Shown: positions 1-7,940, counted from the stretch's first letter. The stretch is DNA of 8,724 nucleotides from CAZXEU01 sp964639665 (GCA_964639665.1 CAZXEU010000105.1:1-8724); one strand, 5' to 3'. Notes: generated from the letters alone by a model not told the origin. A program made the numbers and translations.

Positions 1-1
1 G

Positions 2-343
2 CAGGACGGCAGTACGTTCTTCCCGTCGGTGATCACGGCTGCGGAAGCAGAGGAAGAGCTTCCGACGGAGTTCGCCCTGCAGGGCAACTATCCGAACCCG
101 TTCAATCCGTCGACCAACATCCAGATTGATCTTCCGGAGAAGGCGGAAGTGACGATCCAGATCATCGACATGCTGGGACGGCATGTGATGACGCTGCCGG
201 CGCGGGAGATTGAGGCTGGCGCGAAGCGCGCAGTGGAGATCAACGCGGCGAGTCTTGCTTCGGGCGCGTACCTGTACCGGGTGATTGCGAAGTCGGCAAG
301 CGGAACGAACATCGATTCGGGTCGCATGATGTTGATCAAGTAG
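2..343 (+). CDS. C-terminal part of a secreted protein with a type IX secretion (Por) sorting domain
   Basis: The reading frame is open to the left edge, so the gene begins outside the window; the internal GTG at 29 is not the real start. The last ~85 codons form a typical T9SS type A sorting domain: a YPNPFNPST turn (about bases 87-113), a beta strand, the LPEKAEVTIQIIDMLGR segment, an ASGAYLYRV strand and a final basic MMLIK. In this family the domain directs a Sec-exported protein through the type IX machinery across the outer membrane, where it is usually removed. The functional part of the protein lies upstream and cannot be seen, so the cargo is unknown. The stop is TAG at 341-343. The domain assignment is firm; the identity of the cargo is not given by this sequence. 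Confidence 0.92.
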   Translation, partial: QDGSTFFPSVITAAEAEEELPTEFALQGNYPNPFNPSTNIQIDLPEKAEVTIQIIDMLGRHVMTLPAREIEAGAKRAVEINAASLASGAYLYRVIAKSASGTNIDSGRMMLIK

Positions 344-350
344 AGAAGGA

Positions 351-369
351 ACCCTGACCAAGTCAGGGT
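351..369. repeat. Perfect short hairpin after the T9SS gene
   Basis: ACCCTGAC (351-358) and GTCAGGGT (362-369) are perfect inverted arms around a three-base loop, starting seven bases after the stop codon. It sits just ahead of a much stronger hairpin and probably helps termination or protects the 3' end of the mRNA. Confidence 0.6.
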
Positions 370-376
370 AAGAGTA

Positions 377-420
377 GCGCGCCCCGGTGCCTTAGTTGGC
401 GCCGGGGCGCGCGTGTGTTT
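377..420 (+). terminator. Strong GC-rich transcription terminator
   Basis: A 15-base arm at 377-391 (GCGCGCCCCGGTGCC) pairs with 398-412 over a six-base loop, with a single G-U wobble. It is followed by a modest T-rich tail (GTGTGTTT). The placement right after the sorting-domain gene fits an intrinsic terminator. The T-tract is weak, so read-through is possible. Confidence 0.75.
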
Positions 421-1848
421 GGGGCTTTCGCAATCGCAGCGTGTGGTGTGATGTGGCGCTGGGAGAGCCACGTGAAGTGCCAGTGATTAAGGAGCAGGTT
501 GTCAAGCGTGCGTGGCCAGGATGGTGAATCCGTACGGTTACTCGTGGAAGTTCAGGCAGTGTCAACCTGATCGGATGGCGCCTGGCGGACTGTCGGCAGG
601 CGCAGCGGACCGTGGCGAGCCGGAACGGCCTGCCGCACGCTGGCTGCTGAGCAATTTCTTCTGTTTTTGACTTGACGACCCTCAAGCCGAGGGCGCGGCA
701 GGAGACCTCAGAATCGCCCTGCAGCATGTGCGGGAACGCGCCTAGATTCTACCCGATGTTCCTTCCGGAAGTCGGTGGCGCGCAGCTTGCACGCGCCGAG
801 CACGAGATAAGTCACGTCAGCCGGCCCTGCCACGACAGGCTACGCGCATTAGGATCCTGACTCCGCAACTGGCCCTGAACTCATAATCCGCGCTGCATAA
901 TGCCCCTGCAAATGGCGATTCAGCGCAGTTGCGTCTTCGGGGTCCGGGCGGGGCGTTTCTCGGTTGCAGGAGCAATTCTTGTCCTCTGGTTGAGTTTGTG
1001 CGCGGGCTCCGAACGAATATAGCCGGAAACGACATCGTGCAGATCGCGTGCGGCCAACGCTAGAGCCAAGGCGAGGCCCTACTCAAGATCATACGGCACT
1101 TGGGCAGCGCTCCAAACGGCAACGCCCTGCAATCCTCCTCTCGACATGGCCGACTTGAGCTGCACCGCAATTCGGAAGCACCAAAGCCAGCGGATTCGCC
1201 GACGGTGCTGGCGTGGTCCAGCGGCGAATGCTGCGTGCGGCTGCGAGGAGCCTTGAGTCGGGAGCCTCCGGATTGCAGCCGACCGCGGGCAACGCCGCTA
1301 CAAATGCTACAGTGCGTGCCATGTGGAATCGACTAGCATCAAATCGGCAGATGCATACGCGACGGCAACGCGTTGTGCGCGCACCCGGTCCGGACTTGAG
1401 GCCCCCGGGGGCAGCTGCACTCCTGGTGCGATCAGTCGGACTGCAGCCATCTGGTGCCCAGGGTTGCATAACGGTGCTCTTGAGCAGGTATACGAAAATG
1501 GCATATTCCGCGTTTTGTAGGCAAATGAACCTCTGTTCATGCCCCGTGGGTGCAAGTGATCCCCGGACCGCATGCCGAAGGCAGGGCACGGTACCACGTA
1601 GGTAGAGCCCTTGGATAAGGCCGATTCGAAGGTCAACAGTTTCGTGCCTGCGCCAGGCGCCGCAGGCCGGGAAGACGCGTTTCTCCCTCTTGAAATCAGC
1701 CAGCCGCCGGAGCCAGAGACCCTGTCCGCGAACGGATCCAACAGTTACGGAACCTTGGGCCAAATCGACTCTTTACACATGCGCTGCATCCGCGGCCTGA
1801 TTCTTGCTGTATAGTGGTTGACCGTTTCGAATCCATTTTCCGGAATAT
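421..1848. other. Gene-less stretch of about 1.4 kb
   Basis: I find no reading frame here with recognisable protein features. The longest frame is on the minus strand (1763 to 1089, 224 codons). It has no family motif, an excess of Cys, Arg and Pro, and unbiased third codon positions, so I do not accept it as a gene. No tRNA, rRNA, CRISPR or obvious structured RNA was seen. The only coding-like trace is a DUF104-style peptide near 1488-1517. The stretch must contain the promoter of the RND genes at its right end, but I cannot point to a convincing -35/-10 pair. It may be a regulatory spacer or an old, eroded gene region. Confidence 0.6.
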
Positions 1849-3096
1849 ATGAGAGCGGGACGCCGGAGGGGCCTGAAGGCCTGGCACATTGCGGGAATTA
1901 TTCTGCCGGTAGCCGTGGGTGGACTTTTGCTGTATGCCTTCTGGCCGGAGCTCACGGGCGCCGATGCCGAGGATCCGCGGGAGATAGATGTGGAGGTATC
2001 GGACGCGCGAGCCGACATTGAAGTGATCGTGGTACAACCGGTGGAGTTTCCTCTGCGGTCCGAAGCTACTGGGCACCTGGCACCCTGGCGCCGCACGGAA
2101 ATCAGTGCCGAGGCGAGCGGCGTGGTCCTGGACCGCCCCATCGAAGAAGGGCAGTACGTGGAAGCGGGAGACTTGCTGCTCAGACTGGATGACCGCGACG
2201 AACAGATAGAGCTTGAGGAGGCAGAGGCTGCAGTGCTGAAGGCACGCGCGGATTATGCCGTCAACCAGAGTGCATCGGAGGACGTGGCACTGGCGGATAC
2301 CGCAGCATTGGCGACCGCGCGCGATGCCTACTCCAAGGCGCAAATAGCCTTCGATGAGGGGCTGCTGACCCGGCTTGAACTGCGCGACTACAGGAGGCGC
2401 TTTGAGGCGCAGGAAATCCTTGCAGGGCAGCAGCGCTCGGAGGTGCAGGCAGTGAACTGGGGGCTTGCGCAGGCCGAGCAGCAGCTCGACCGGGCGCGCC
2501 TGGCGCTGAGCCGCACGCGCGTGGTCGCTCCTTTTCGTGGACGTGTAGCCGACCTGGAAGTAGAGACCGGCCAAAGCGTCGCGGCAGGCCAGAAGCTGCT
2601 TCTGCTGCTGGAAGACGACCGGATGAAAGTGGATGTCGACGTACTCGAAGCGGACGTAATCCGATTGGCCGAAAGGGCAACGGTCCAGGTGCAGGTTCCC
2701 AATTTTGACAACGCCGTGCTTTCGGGCTCCATCTATTCCATCAATCCGAATATCGATCCCGCCACGGGCATGGGCCGGGTAACGGTGTCGCTGCCCAATC
2801 CGGGTGGCCGCCTCCTGTCGGGGCTCTTTGCCAACGTGGCGCTGGAGACTGGACGGCTGTCGGATCGCCTTGTGGTACCGGCGAATGCCTTACTGGTGCG
2901 CCAGGGCCGGGACCTGGTCTTTACGGTGCAGGGCGGGCGCGCATACTGGACTTACGTGACAACGGGAGCGCGATCCGGCGACGAGGTAGAGGTAGTGGAA
3001 GGCCTGGCGGCCGGCGATACGGTCGCGGTAGCGGGACAGTTTGCGTTGGCCCATGATGCGCCGGTCGAGATCGTACGTGTGCACGACATCCAGTAA
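1849..3096 (+). CDS. RND efflux periplasmic adaptor subunit (membrane fusion protein)
   Basis: A 415-residue HlyD/AcrA-type adaptor that should link the RND permease encoded next to an outer-membrane channel. The N-terminus is basic (RRRG) and runs into one membrane anchor at residues ~14-32 (IAGIILPVAVGGLLLYAFW), so it is membrane-anchored rather than a lipoprotein. The first half of the lipoyl domain lies around residues 75-113. A long alpha-hairpin rich in Glu, Ala, Gln and Arg spans ~115-220. The second lipoyl half begins at the family's APFxG motif (APFRG, residues 227-231). Beta-barrel and membrane-proximal domains follow (SINPNIDPATGMGRVTV, then VVPANALLV). Length is normal. ATG 1849 is the first start placing the anchor at the N-terminus; no clear Shine-Dalgarno precedes it, which is common in Bacteroidota. 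Its stop is 78 bases before the permease start on the same strand, so one operon is likely. The substrate is not readable. Confidence 0.93.
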   Translation: MRAGRRRGLKAWHIAGIILPVAVGGLLLYAFWPELTGADAEDPREIDVEVSDARADIEVIVVQPVEFPLRSEATGHLAPWRRTEISAEASGVVLDRPIEEGQYVEAGDLLLRLDDRDEQIELEEAEAAVLKARADYAVNQSASEDVALADTAALATARDAYSKAQIAFDEGLLTRLELRDYRRRFEAQEILAGQQRSEVQAVNWGLAQAEQQLDRARLALSRTRVVAPFRGRVADLEVETGQSVAAGQKLLLLLEDDRMKVDVDVLEADVIRLAERATVQVQVPNFDNAVLSGSIYSINPNIDPATGMGRVTVSLPNPGGRLLSGLFANVALETGRLSDRLVVPANALLVRQGRDLVFTVQGGRAYWTYVTTGARSGDEVEVVEGLAAGDTVAVAGQFALAHDAPVEIVRVHDIQ

Positions 3097-3174
3097 AGCA
3101 GGCAGATTGTTTTTGGCGCGCCGCAAGAGCGATTTGGCCTCTCCCCAGTCATCATTCCGTAAGGCCGGACAGGA

Positions 3175-6100
3175 ATGAAGTCTCTCGTCACGGCCTGTCT
3201 GCGGCGTCCGGTTACCGTAGCCGCTGTCTACATACTTCTCTCAGTACTCGCATTGGTGGCCTACGTGCGTCTGCCCGTAGCGCTTTTGCCTGATCTGCGC
3301 TATCCGGGACTTGTAGTGTGGACCTCCTATCCGGACGTGCCGCCCGAGCGCGTGGAGCGCGCGGTTACGGAGCGGATAGAGCAGGCCGTGGCCGGCACGG
3401 CCGGTCTTGTGCGGGTTACGTCCCGCACCATACTGGGCGGCAGTCTCGTTCGGCTGGACTTTGGCTGGAATACCAAGCTCGATTTTGCGCTGCTTGACGT
3501 TCGTGAGCAGCTGGACAGATTGGGCGACGCGTTGCCGGAGAGCGCGGAGCGGCCGATCGTCCTGCACCTGGATCCGGGCGAGCGTCCCATCATGCTCGTG
3601 GCGCTGCAGGGTGCGGAAGCGGCAACGGAGGATGTCCAAGACCTTGTCCTGCTCAAGCAGGCCGGCCGCGAAATCATCGCCCGGCGCCTCGAGCAGCTGC
3701 GGGACGTGGCACGCGTGCAGGTTACGGGGGGCTATGAACGGCGCATAGAAATCCTGGTGCAACCGGCGCAGCTGGCGACCTACAACATAGGTCTGGACCA
3801 GATCGCGTCTGCGCTTCGGGCAGCCAACCTGGCACTCCCTGGCGGTGTCATACGCCGGGGACCGTTTCGCTATGCCGTAGAAGTAAGCGGCGAGTTCCGG
3901 GGGGTAGACGACATCGCGGAGACCGTGATCTCAAGAGCGCGCTCGGTCCCGGTGCGACTCCACGACGTGGCGGAGGTGCGCGAAGGCGTGGAGGACCGCC
4001 GCGGGATGGTGCGGCTGGATGGCGCCGAGACGCTGTTGCTGTTGGTGGAGCGCAAGCCGGATGCCAACGTGGTGCGCGCTGCAGACGAAGTCAGGCGTGT
4101 GCTGGACGATCTCGAAGAAGAGCTGCCCGGCATAGACATGAGCGTGGTCGTGGACGAGAGCGTCTTCATTGAAGAGGCGATTGGCGGCGTGACCCAGGCC
4201 GTGATGCTGGGCGCCATCCTGGCCATACTGGTGCTGTTTGCGTTTCTGCGACGGTTTCAGGCCCTCCTGGCTGCGGCCGTGGCCGTGCCCCTTTCCCTGG
4301 GCGTAACACTTGTCCTGTTTGAGCCGTTCGGCGTGACATTCAACCTCATTTCGCTCAGCGGCATGGCGCTCGGAGTGGGCATGCTCGTTGACAACGCGAT
4401 CGTGGTAGTGGAGAATATTGCCCGCCTGCGGGAAAAGGGCCTTTCCACCTTCGAGGCCGCGCGCACCGGCACCGCCGAGGTTGCGGGCGCCATCACGGCA
4501 AGTACGCTGACAACCATCGCGGTCTTTCTGCCGATCACGCTCGTCGAGGGCCTGGCCGGCCGGCTGTTTCGAGACCAGTCGCTGGCGGTCGTGTGCTCGC
4601 TGTTGGCCTCGCTGCTGGTCGCGCTCACAGTCGTGCCCCTGATCGCTTCCAGAGAGCGTGCCGGACAGGATGGGCCCGCTTCGGCGCTGCCGGCCGTTTC
4701 ACGGCTACTTGCCCTGTACGAGAAGGCACTGGCCTGGAGCCTGAGTCATCGGGGATGGGTAGTGACGGCCTGCGCGGTGGTGCTGGCCGGCACGGGTTTT
4801 CTAGCTTGGCACCATCCGAGAGAAGTGATTCCCAAGACGGACCAGGGCCGCGTGGAAGTGCACGTCGGTCTGCCTACAGACGTCGATTTGCCTCTCATGA
4901 GCGCGAGGGCCGATTTGCTGGAGGGGCGGCTTCGCGCGGCGGGCTATGCGCGCAGCATACTTTCGGACCTCGGCGAGCGGGATGAGGCCTGGCTCGACGT
5001 GGATCCGCGGCCGCCGTACGAAGGCACGGTGATCGCGCTGCTGGCCTCGAACCAGGACGTGGATGGCATCATCGCCTCGGTCGAATCCCTGGAGCTGGCG
5101 CCGGACATGGAAGTGCAGGCGCAGCGCGTGGAGACGCAGCTTGAGTCGCTGCTGGTATCCGATGAGGCAGACCTGCTTATCGATCTGGTGGCGGAGGAGC
5201 GCCGCATAGCGGAAGCAGCAGCGGACCGTGTGATCGCGGACCTCGGCAGGCAGCCCGCGCTGGTCAACGTGCGGCGGGCAGACGCGGCATTCGTTTCTGC
5301 CTATGTCATAGAATTCCGCAGGGACGAAATGAACCGGCATGGCGTAAGTCCGAGCATTGTCACATCCTATCTGGAGGCCGGGGCCAGGGGCCGCCGGGCC
5401 AGCGAGCTGCGTACCATAAACGAGGAGGTGCCCATCGTGCTTCGGACCCGGCACGTGGATTCGCTTGAGCGGCTCCTGGCGGAGCGCATACCGACCGCCA
5501 GTGGCCTGATGCCTCTCGGTTCGTTTGTCAGCGTATCGAACGCGAATCTGCCCGCGGCGCTCATCAGAACGGACCAGGCGTCCGTGGTGCGGCTTACTTC
5601 TGACGTGGCCCCGACCTCGGACCTCGCTGCCGCTGGCAGCGCCGTCCGGTCCGTCTTCGCATCTTCCTTGCCCGCAGGCGTGCGCGGCCGCCTCGGCGGC
5701 GCAACCGATGCCTTCCGCACCAGTCTAACCGCGGTGGGCTGGAGCCTGCTGCTGAGTCTTTTGCTGGTGTATCTGATCCTGGCTGCCCAGTTCGAGAGCC
5801 TGTTTCAGCCTTTCGTGGTGCTCGCGGCGGTGCCGCTGGCTATCGGAGGCGTAGCCGTGGTGCTGTTTGTAACCGGACAGACGGTCAATCTGATGAGCCT
5901 GATGGGTTGCGTGGTCCTGGTTGGAATTGTGGTCAATGATGCCATCATAAAGATGGATTTCATTAACCAGCGACGCGCGGCCGGCATGGAGCTGCGCAGG
6001 GCCATCATGGAGGCCGGGCGCGACCGGGTTCGCCCCATACTCATGACGACCATCACGACGGTCCTCGGACTGCTCCCGCTGGCGCTGGGCTTTGGCCAGG

Positions 6101-6216
6101 GGGCTGAACTGCGTGCGCCGCTGGCCATTGCCATTATCGGAGGGTTGACATCTGCGACCGTCCTGACGCTATTCATTGTGCCGGTGCTCTACAGCGTGGC
6201 CGCCAGGATGAAGTGA
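3175..6216 (+). CDS. RND efflux transporter permease subunit (AcrB/HAE type)
   Basis: A 1013-residue inner-membrane proton-driven exporter, slightly shorter than the usual ~1030-1050. It shows the duplicated RND plan: TM1 at ~13-31, a periplasmic porter region opening with LPDLRYPGLVVWTSYP, TM2-6 from ~343 (including GMALGVGMLVDNAIVVVEN in TM4), TM7 near 527-545, a second porter region, and TM8-12 from ~853 to the end. Proton-relay positions: D406 matches AcrB D407; N407 replaces AcrB D408; TM10 reads VVNDAIIK, so AcrB K940 is replaced by N921 with D922 and K926 nearby; R953 in RVRPILMTT matches AcrB R971. This pattern is frequent in Bacteroidota RND pumps, so the protein is probably active. 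It pairs with the adaptor just upstream. No outer-membrane factor gene is present, so TolC-like partners must lie elsewhere. Drug versus other substrate cannot be decided. Confidence 0.95.
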   Translation: MKSLVTACLRRPVTVAAVYILLSVLALVAYVRLPVALLPDLRYPGLVVWTSYPDVPPERVERAVTERIEQAVAGTAGLVRVTSRTILGGSLVRLDFGWNTKLDFALLDVREQLDRLGDALPESAERPIVLHLDPGERPIMLVALQGAEAATEDVQDLVLLKQAGREIIARRLEQLRDVARVQVTGGYERRIEILVQPAQLATYNIGLDQIASALRAANLALPGGVIRRGPFRYAVEVSGEFRGVDDIAETVISRARSVPVRLHDVAEVREGVEDRRGMVRLDGAETLLLLVERKPDANVVRAADEVRRVLDDLEEELPGIDMSVVVDESVFIEEAIGGVTQAVMLGAILAILVLFAFLRRFQALLAAAVAVPLSLGVTLVLFEPFGVTFNLISLSGMALGVGMLVDNAIVVVENIARLREKGLSTFEAARTGTAEVAGAITASTLTTIAVFLPITLVEGLAGRLFRDQSLAVVCSLLASLLVALTVVPLIASRERAGQDGPASALPAVSRLLALYEKALAWSLSHRGWVVTACAVVLAGTGFLAWHHPREVIPKTDQGRVEVHVGLPTDVDLPLMSARADLLEGRLRAAGYARSILSDLGERDEAWLDVDPRPPYEGTVIALLASNQDVDGIIASVESLELAPDMEVQAQRVETQLESLLVSDEADLLIDLVAEERRIAEAAADRVIADLGRQPALVNVRRADAAFVSAYVIEFRRDEMNRHGVSPSIVTSYLEAGARGRRASELRTINEEVPIVLRTRHVDSLERLLAERIPTASGLMPLGSFVSVSNANLPAALIRTDQASVVRLTSDVAPTSDLAAAGSAVRSVFASSLPAGVRGRLGGATDAFRTSLTAVGWSLLLSLLLVYLILAAQFESLFQPFVVLAAVPLAIGGVAVVLFVTGQTVNLMSLMGCVVLVGIVVNDAIIKMDFINQRRAAGMELRRAIMEAGRDRVRPILMTTITTVLGLLPLALGFGQGAELRAPLAIAIIGGLTSATVLTLFIVPVLYSVAARMK

Positions 6217-6239
6217 ATGATTCGGCAAGGAACATGCAC

Positions 6240-6278
6240 GGCATAGCGCCATGCCATCTGGCGGGGACTGCCGCCAGA
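6240..6278. repeat. Two tandem hairpins between the permease and S46-like genes
   Basis: GGCAT (6240-6244) pairs with ATGCC (6251-6255) over six bases. Directly after it, TCTGGCGG (6257-6264) pairs perfectly with CCGCCAGA (6271-6278) over six bases. No T-run follows, so this is not a clear terminator. It could reduce read-through from the RND genes into the downstream gene or stabilise mRNA ends. Confidence 0.5.
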
Positions 6279-6310
6279 CAGCCCGGCGCCCTGAAGGAAA
6301 GACGCATGCA

Positions 6311-6316
6311 GGGAGG
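6311..6316 (+). promoter_or_regulatory. Shine-Dalgarno site that fixes the start of the S46-like gene
   Basis: GGGAGG lies six bases before ATG 6323. It supports that start over the in-frame ATG at 6251, which would add 24 residues ahead of the signal peptide. Confidence 0.65.
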
Positions 6317-6322
6317 CGACCG

Positions 6323-7378
6323 ATGAATGCGATCAGAAGCTTGCTGGTCATATTGTTTCTTGCGCTCTTGGCGCATGCTGCGCAAGCCCAGGAGGTCTGG
6401 AGTTTGGACGGCGCGCCCTATTCCCGGCTGCAGCAGGAGCACGGCGTAGCGGCAGATGCCATGTGGCTGGAGAACATGCAGCTGGGTGCGCTGAGCCTGG
6501 GAAGCTGCGCTGCCTCGCTCGTTTCGGCCACGGGGCTGGCTGCCACCAGCCTGGGCTGCATGCGCAGCCTCCTGGAGGGCATCCCTGATAGCGCGTTCGT
6601 TGCCCGCACGCGCGATGAGGAGTATGCGGTGCCGGCCGCGGAGGCTTTCCAGCTGGTCGGGATTTTCGACGAGTCCGCATACCGTGGCAGAGAGGCCACG
6701 CAGGATACGGTCGTGGAGTACGTCAGTACCGGATTTCGCAGGCGGGCCTATGTCTTTCGACGCTACCGGGATATTCGCCTGGTATTTGCCCCTGAGCCCA
6801 GCGTAGCCTTCTTCGGGTCCGCCGGAACGTATCCGGGTTACGGACTCGATGTCGCGCTATTTCGGATTTACGATGCCACCGGCGTGCCGATTGAGTCGGA
6901 GTCCTACTTTGGCTGGACCAATCGCCGAGCAGGAGCGGAGGAGTCCGTCTTTGTGGTTGGATCGCCGCCCAGCGTGTCCGACGGCAAAGTGGCAGGCTTT
7001 CCTTACAACGGAACGATTGCTCCTCCCTACACGACGTACTATGGCCTGTTCGATCTGCACTATTCCCACTCGGCGGATTCTATCTGGGCACTACCGCACG
7101 CATGGACAGCAAACCGCGGCGTGCTTGACCTGTCGGTTACCATGAATTTCGCGACCACGGCAACGTGCTCCTACGCCGGCGCTGCCGTCCTGAACAAGGA
7201 CCTTGAGGTTCTGGGCATTGCAATAGGAGGGCGTGATGCTCCGCTGACGGAAGATGGTGAGCTGCCTTCCCGGTGCTTGGCCGCATCTGCCGCAGGCGTG
7301 GTGGAGGCTCTACGGTCCATATACAAAGCCGGGGACCTTCTCGCGGAGCTGGAGAAGCAGGCGCTGCCCGAATTCTAG
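6323..7378 (+). CDS. Exported S46 (DPP7/DPP11-like) family protein, predicted catalytically inactive and lacking the helical domain
   Basis: A 351-residue protein; active S46 dipeptidyl-peptidases have ~700. A signal peptide (residues 1-22, cut after AQA) sends it to the periplasm. S46 landmarks are in order: DAMWLEN (family EGMWLL), the strand around SLVSATGLAATSLGC, ARTRDEE (110s), YRDIRLVFAP (148-157), GLDVALFRIY with the Asp position kept (D176), FVVGSPP (~210-216), NGTIAPPYTT (229-238), and VLNKDLEVLGIAIGG. Family NHHC is SLGC here (76-79), so the catalytic His is lost; GGNSGSP is CSYAGAA (282-288), so the catalytic Ser is A285. C62 and C79 keep the 17-residue spacing of the family disulfide. 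The missing segment is the helical domain, absent between ~216 and ~227. It follows the RND permease by 106 bases on the same strand. Possible roles as a peptide-binding or scaffold protein are inference only. An alternative reading is a recent degenerate gene, but the intact frame and good ribosome site argue for expression. Confidence 0.72.
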   Translation: MNAIRSLLVILFLALLAHAAQAQEVWSLDGAPYSRLQQEHGVAADAMWLENMQLGALSLGSCAASLVSATGLAATSLGCMRSLLEGIPDSAFVARTRDEEYAVPAAEAFQLVGIFDESAYRGREATQDTVVEYVSTGFRRRAYVFRRYRDIRLVFAPEPSVAFFGSAGTYPGYGLDVALFRIYDATGVPIESESYFGWTNRRAGAEESVFVVGSPPSVSDGKVAGFPYNGTIAPPYTTYYGLFDLHYSHSADSIWALPHAWTANRGVLDLSVTMNFATTATCSYAGAAVLNKDLEVLGIAIGGRDAPLTEDGELPSRCLAASAAGVVEALRSIYKAGDLLAELEKQALPEF

Positions 7379-7479
7379 GGTGTAGTATTTGGTCCCCTTG
7401 CAGGCGCTTGACGGGATAAAGGTAGAAGCCTTGACAGCCTGTCATTCTTCGCGGTATCACAAAGTGCCGTAATCTCACA

Positions 7480-7504
7480 AGGAGCCCGACAAGTCGGGCC
7501 TCCT
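7480..7504 (+). terminator. Hairpin after the S46-like gene, possible terminator
   Basis: AGGAGCCCGAC (7480-7490) pairs with GTCGGGCCTCCT (7493-7504) with one bulged G and a very short loop. It begins about 100 bases after the stop codon. There is no T-run, so termination is plausible but not certain. I see nothing else convincing between 7379 and 7652. Confidence 0.4.
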
Positions 7505-7652
7505 GCTCAATGCAACAGCCAATGCAGGACGTGGACTGATCATCCGCGTCGGCCAACAGGCAGGCATTTCAAGGAGGGCCCGTCCGGACGCAGAGCTTCT
7601 TGTCTTGGTAACGGTGGACCGGGCGCCATCCAACCCGCACCACTGAAGCACT

Positions 7653-7940
7653 ATGGAAGTCCTTTGAGCTCTGGCCGTCCCGCCATGAATCATGACAGGC
7701 ATTCTTGCCGGCGTCGTTGCCCATGCCCGAGGTTATGGCGAATGCGGCTGGTTCACCAGGGGCGTGCTGTTCGCCGTGCTCGATTTGATCCTGGCGGCCG
7801 TTATGCCAATGAACGACGAAGCACTTCCCAAACGGGCCCTCAATTCTGGCACCTCCCAGCTGTGTCCGGAATGCGCAGAAGTGATCAGGGTCGTAGCACA
7901 CAAGCGCCGGTCTTGCAACACCGAACAGCCCGCGACTTGA
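7653..7940 (+). pseudogene. Decayed small membrane protein with a C-terminal zinc ribbon
   Basis: Read from ATG 7653, the frame gives MEVL, a TGA (7665-7667), ALAVPP, a second TGA (7686-7688), then 84 codons from I/ATG 7692 to a TGA stop. The second part matches a widespread small-protein layout: an AGVVAHARGYGECGWF segment, a hydrophobic stretch (GVLFAVLDLILAAVMPM), a charged linker, and CPECAEVIRVVAHKRRSCN. That last piece is the usual CPxCAExI...KCxxCG zinc ribbon with its third Cys changed to Arg and the final Gly to Asn, leaving three of four ligands. Family members usually start with a short hydrophobic helix, which the two TGA codons interrupt here. Third codon positions are GC-rich in this frame, supporting past coding. 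A shortened 82-residue product from ATG 7692 is possible, but no ribosome site is evident. The function of the intact family is not known to me. Confidence 0.55.

Noticed and set aside
1089..1763. 224-codon minus-strand reading frame
   Set aside because: No family motif, Cys/Arg/Pro-rich random-looking sequence and no third-position bias; kept only as a remark on the gene-less stretch.
1810..1815. TATAGT as a -10 box for the RND operon
   Set aside because: No acceptable -35 element lies 16-18 bases upstream, and it does not fit the Bacteroidota promoter pattern either.
1696..2574. 292-codon minus-strand frame overlapping the adaptor gene
   Set aside because: It is antisense to a well-supported adaptor protein and has no features of its own.
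4801..5454. 217-codon minus-strand frame inside the permease gene
   Set aside because: Antisense shadow of the RND permease; the plus-strand protein is unambiguous.
6251..6322. Upstream start for the S46-like protein
   Set aside because: It adds 24 residues ahead of a clean signal peptide and overlaps a hairpin; GGGAGG before ATG 6323 supports the shorter form.
7665..7688. TGA read as tryptophan (alternative genetic code)
   Set aside because: TGA is the normal stop of the permease and of the gene upstream of the HicA-like one, so recoding is unlikely.
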